A stretch of DNA of 5,706 bases from Flavobacteriaceae bacterium UBA5079 (GTDB taxonomy: Bacteria; Bacteroidota; Bacteroidia; Flavobacteriales; Flavobacteriaceae): the NCBI GenBank assembly GCA_002414705.1, contig DIAL01000104.1, positions 12,889 through 18,594 of the forward strand. The letters are read 5' to 3'. This document shows positions 5,421 through 5,706 of this stretch, in pieces. Below the pieces are notes generated by a model. That model did no database searches. It was not told the DNA's origin and saw nothing but the letters and a program-made list of their open reading frames with translations. The stretch's first letter is position 1. Every line of letters starts with the position of its first letter. A program made the position numbers and the translations under genes.

Positions 5421-5706
5421 TGAATAAAACAGTCAACATAAATTTAGCAGGTATATTTTTCCACATTGATGAGGATGCATACCTAAAATTACAACGCTAT
5501 CTTGAGGCTATAAAACGTTCATTTACAGACTCACAAGGACGATCTGAAATCATATCAGACATTGAGGCTCGTATTGCCGAATTATTTAGCGAACGTATTA
5601 AGCACGACAAACAAGTTATTGGCAATAAAGAAGTGGAAGACGTTATCACCATAATGGGACAACCTGAAGATTATTTGGTAGATGATGAAATATTTGAAGA
5701 CGAACC
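5420..5706 (+). CDS. PspC domain-containing protein, N-terminal part (3' end outside window)
   Basis: The gene begins at the ATG that shares one base with the padR stop and runs off the right edge after 95 full codons. The visible part reads MNKTVNINLAGIFFHIDEDA, then an amphipathic helix YLKLQRYLEAIKRSF (21-35), an acidic helix EIISDIEARIAELFSERI (43-60) and EVEDVITIMGQPEDYLVDDE (71-90). This is the N-terminal extension that precedes the PspC domain in flavobacterial proteins encoded beside padR; the PspC domain and membrane helices would follow beyond 5706 and cannot be confirmed. The pattern of two helices with DIEARI and a GxPEDY-like turn resembles the helical signalling domains (HAAS type) found with PadR regulators. 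Overlap with padR suggests coupled translation and a shared function. The PspC assignment is from recalled family resemblance. Confidence 0.82.
   Translation, partial: MNKTVNINLAGIFFHIDEDAYLKLQRYLEAIKRSFTDSQGRSEIISDIEARIAELFSERIKHDKQVIGNKEVEDVITIMGQPEDYLVDDEIFEDE

Overview
The window looks like an ordinary chromosomal segment of a marine-type Bacteroidota, most likely family Flavobacteriaceae. Base composition is strongly AT-rich and there are no convincing Shine-Dalgarno sequences. Several intergenic regions carry the Bacteroidota -7 promoter element TAnnTTTG, and the protein families are typical of that group: a DUF58 C-terminus ending NKYLEIKARGLI, DUF2141, a Dps/OxyR pair, an AIM24/TIGR00266 protein, DUF4442, DUF4870, and PadR with PspC. 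I cannot name the genus. I see no insertion sequence, tRNA, rRNA, CRISPR array, phage gene or other sign of a mobile region.

Layout. Positions 1-416 hold the 3' end of a DUF58 gene whose start lies outside the window. Next, 537-956 encodes a secreted DUF2141 protein. A bidirectional hairpin terminator (976-1008) separates it from the convergent dps gene (1031-1516, minus). dps is transcribed divergently from oxyR (1616-2554, plus). A second terminator with the same stem sequence (2558-2581) closes oxyR and also serves a small convergent gene of unknown function (2590-2775, minus). After an AT-rich gap with one terminator hairpin (2937-2967) come two minus-strand genes, a TIGR00266/AIM24 protein (3002-3802) and a DUF4442 protein (3929-4384). 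From 4527 the plus strand carries a compact cluster: DUF4870 membrane protein, a possible 25-residue basic micro-ORF, a PadR regulator, and the start of a PspC-type membrane protein cut by the right edge.

How the genes work together. Dps and OxyR form a classic peroxide-defence pair: OxyR keeps both redox cysteines, and with the ATG start they fall at 199 and 208, the E. coli numbers. Dps keeps the ferroxidase ligand set. The right-hand cluster looks like an envelope-linked regulatory unit. The last three reading frames overlap stop-to-start (ATGA, then TAATG), so PadR and the PspC-type protein are probably made together, and the N-terminal helices of the latter resemble the helical signalling domains that accompany PadR regulators.

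Nothing here amounts to a clearly new system. The points most worth checking are the overlapping basic micro-ORF before padR, the predicted PadR/PspC-protein signalling pair, the twin hairpins bracketing dps-oxyR, and the promoter architecture of the dps-oxyR intergenic region.
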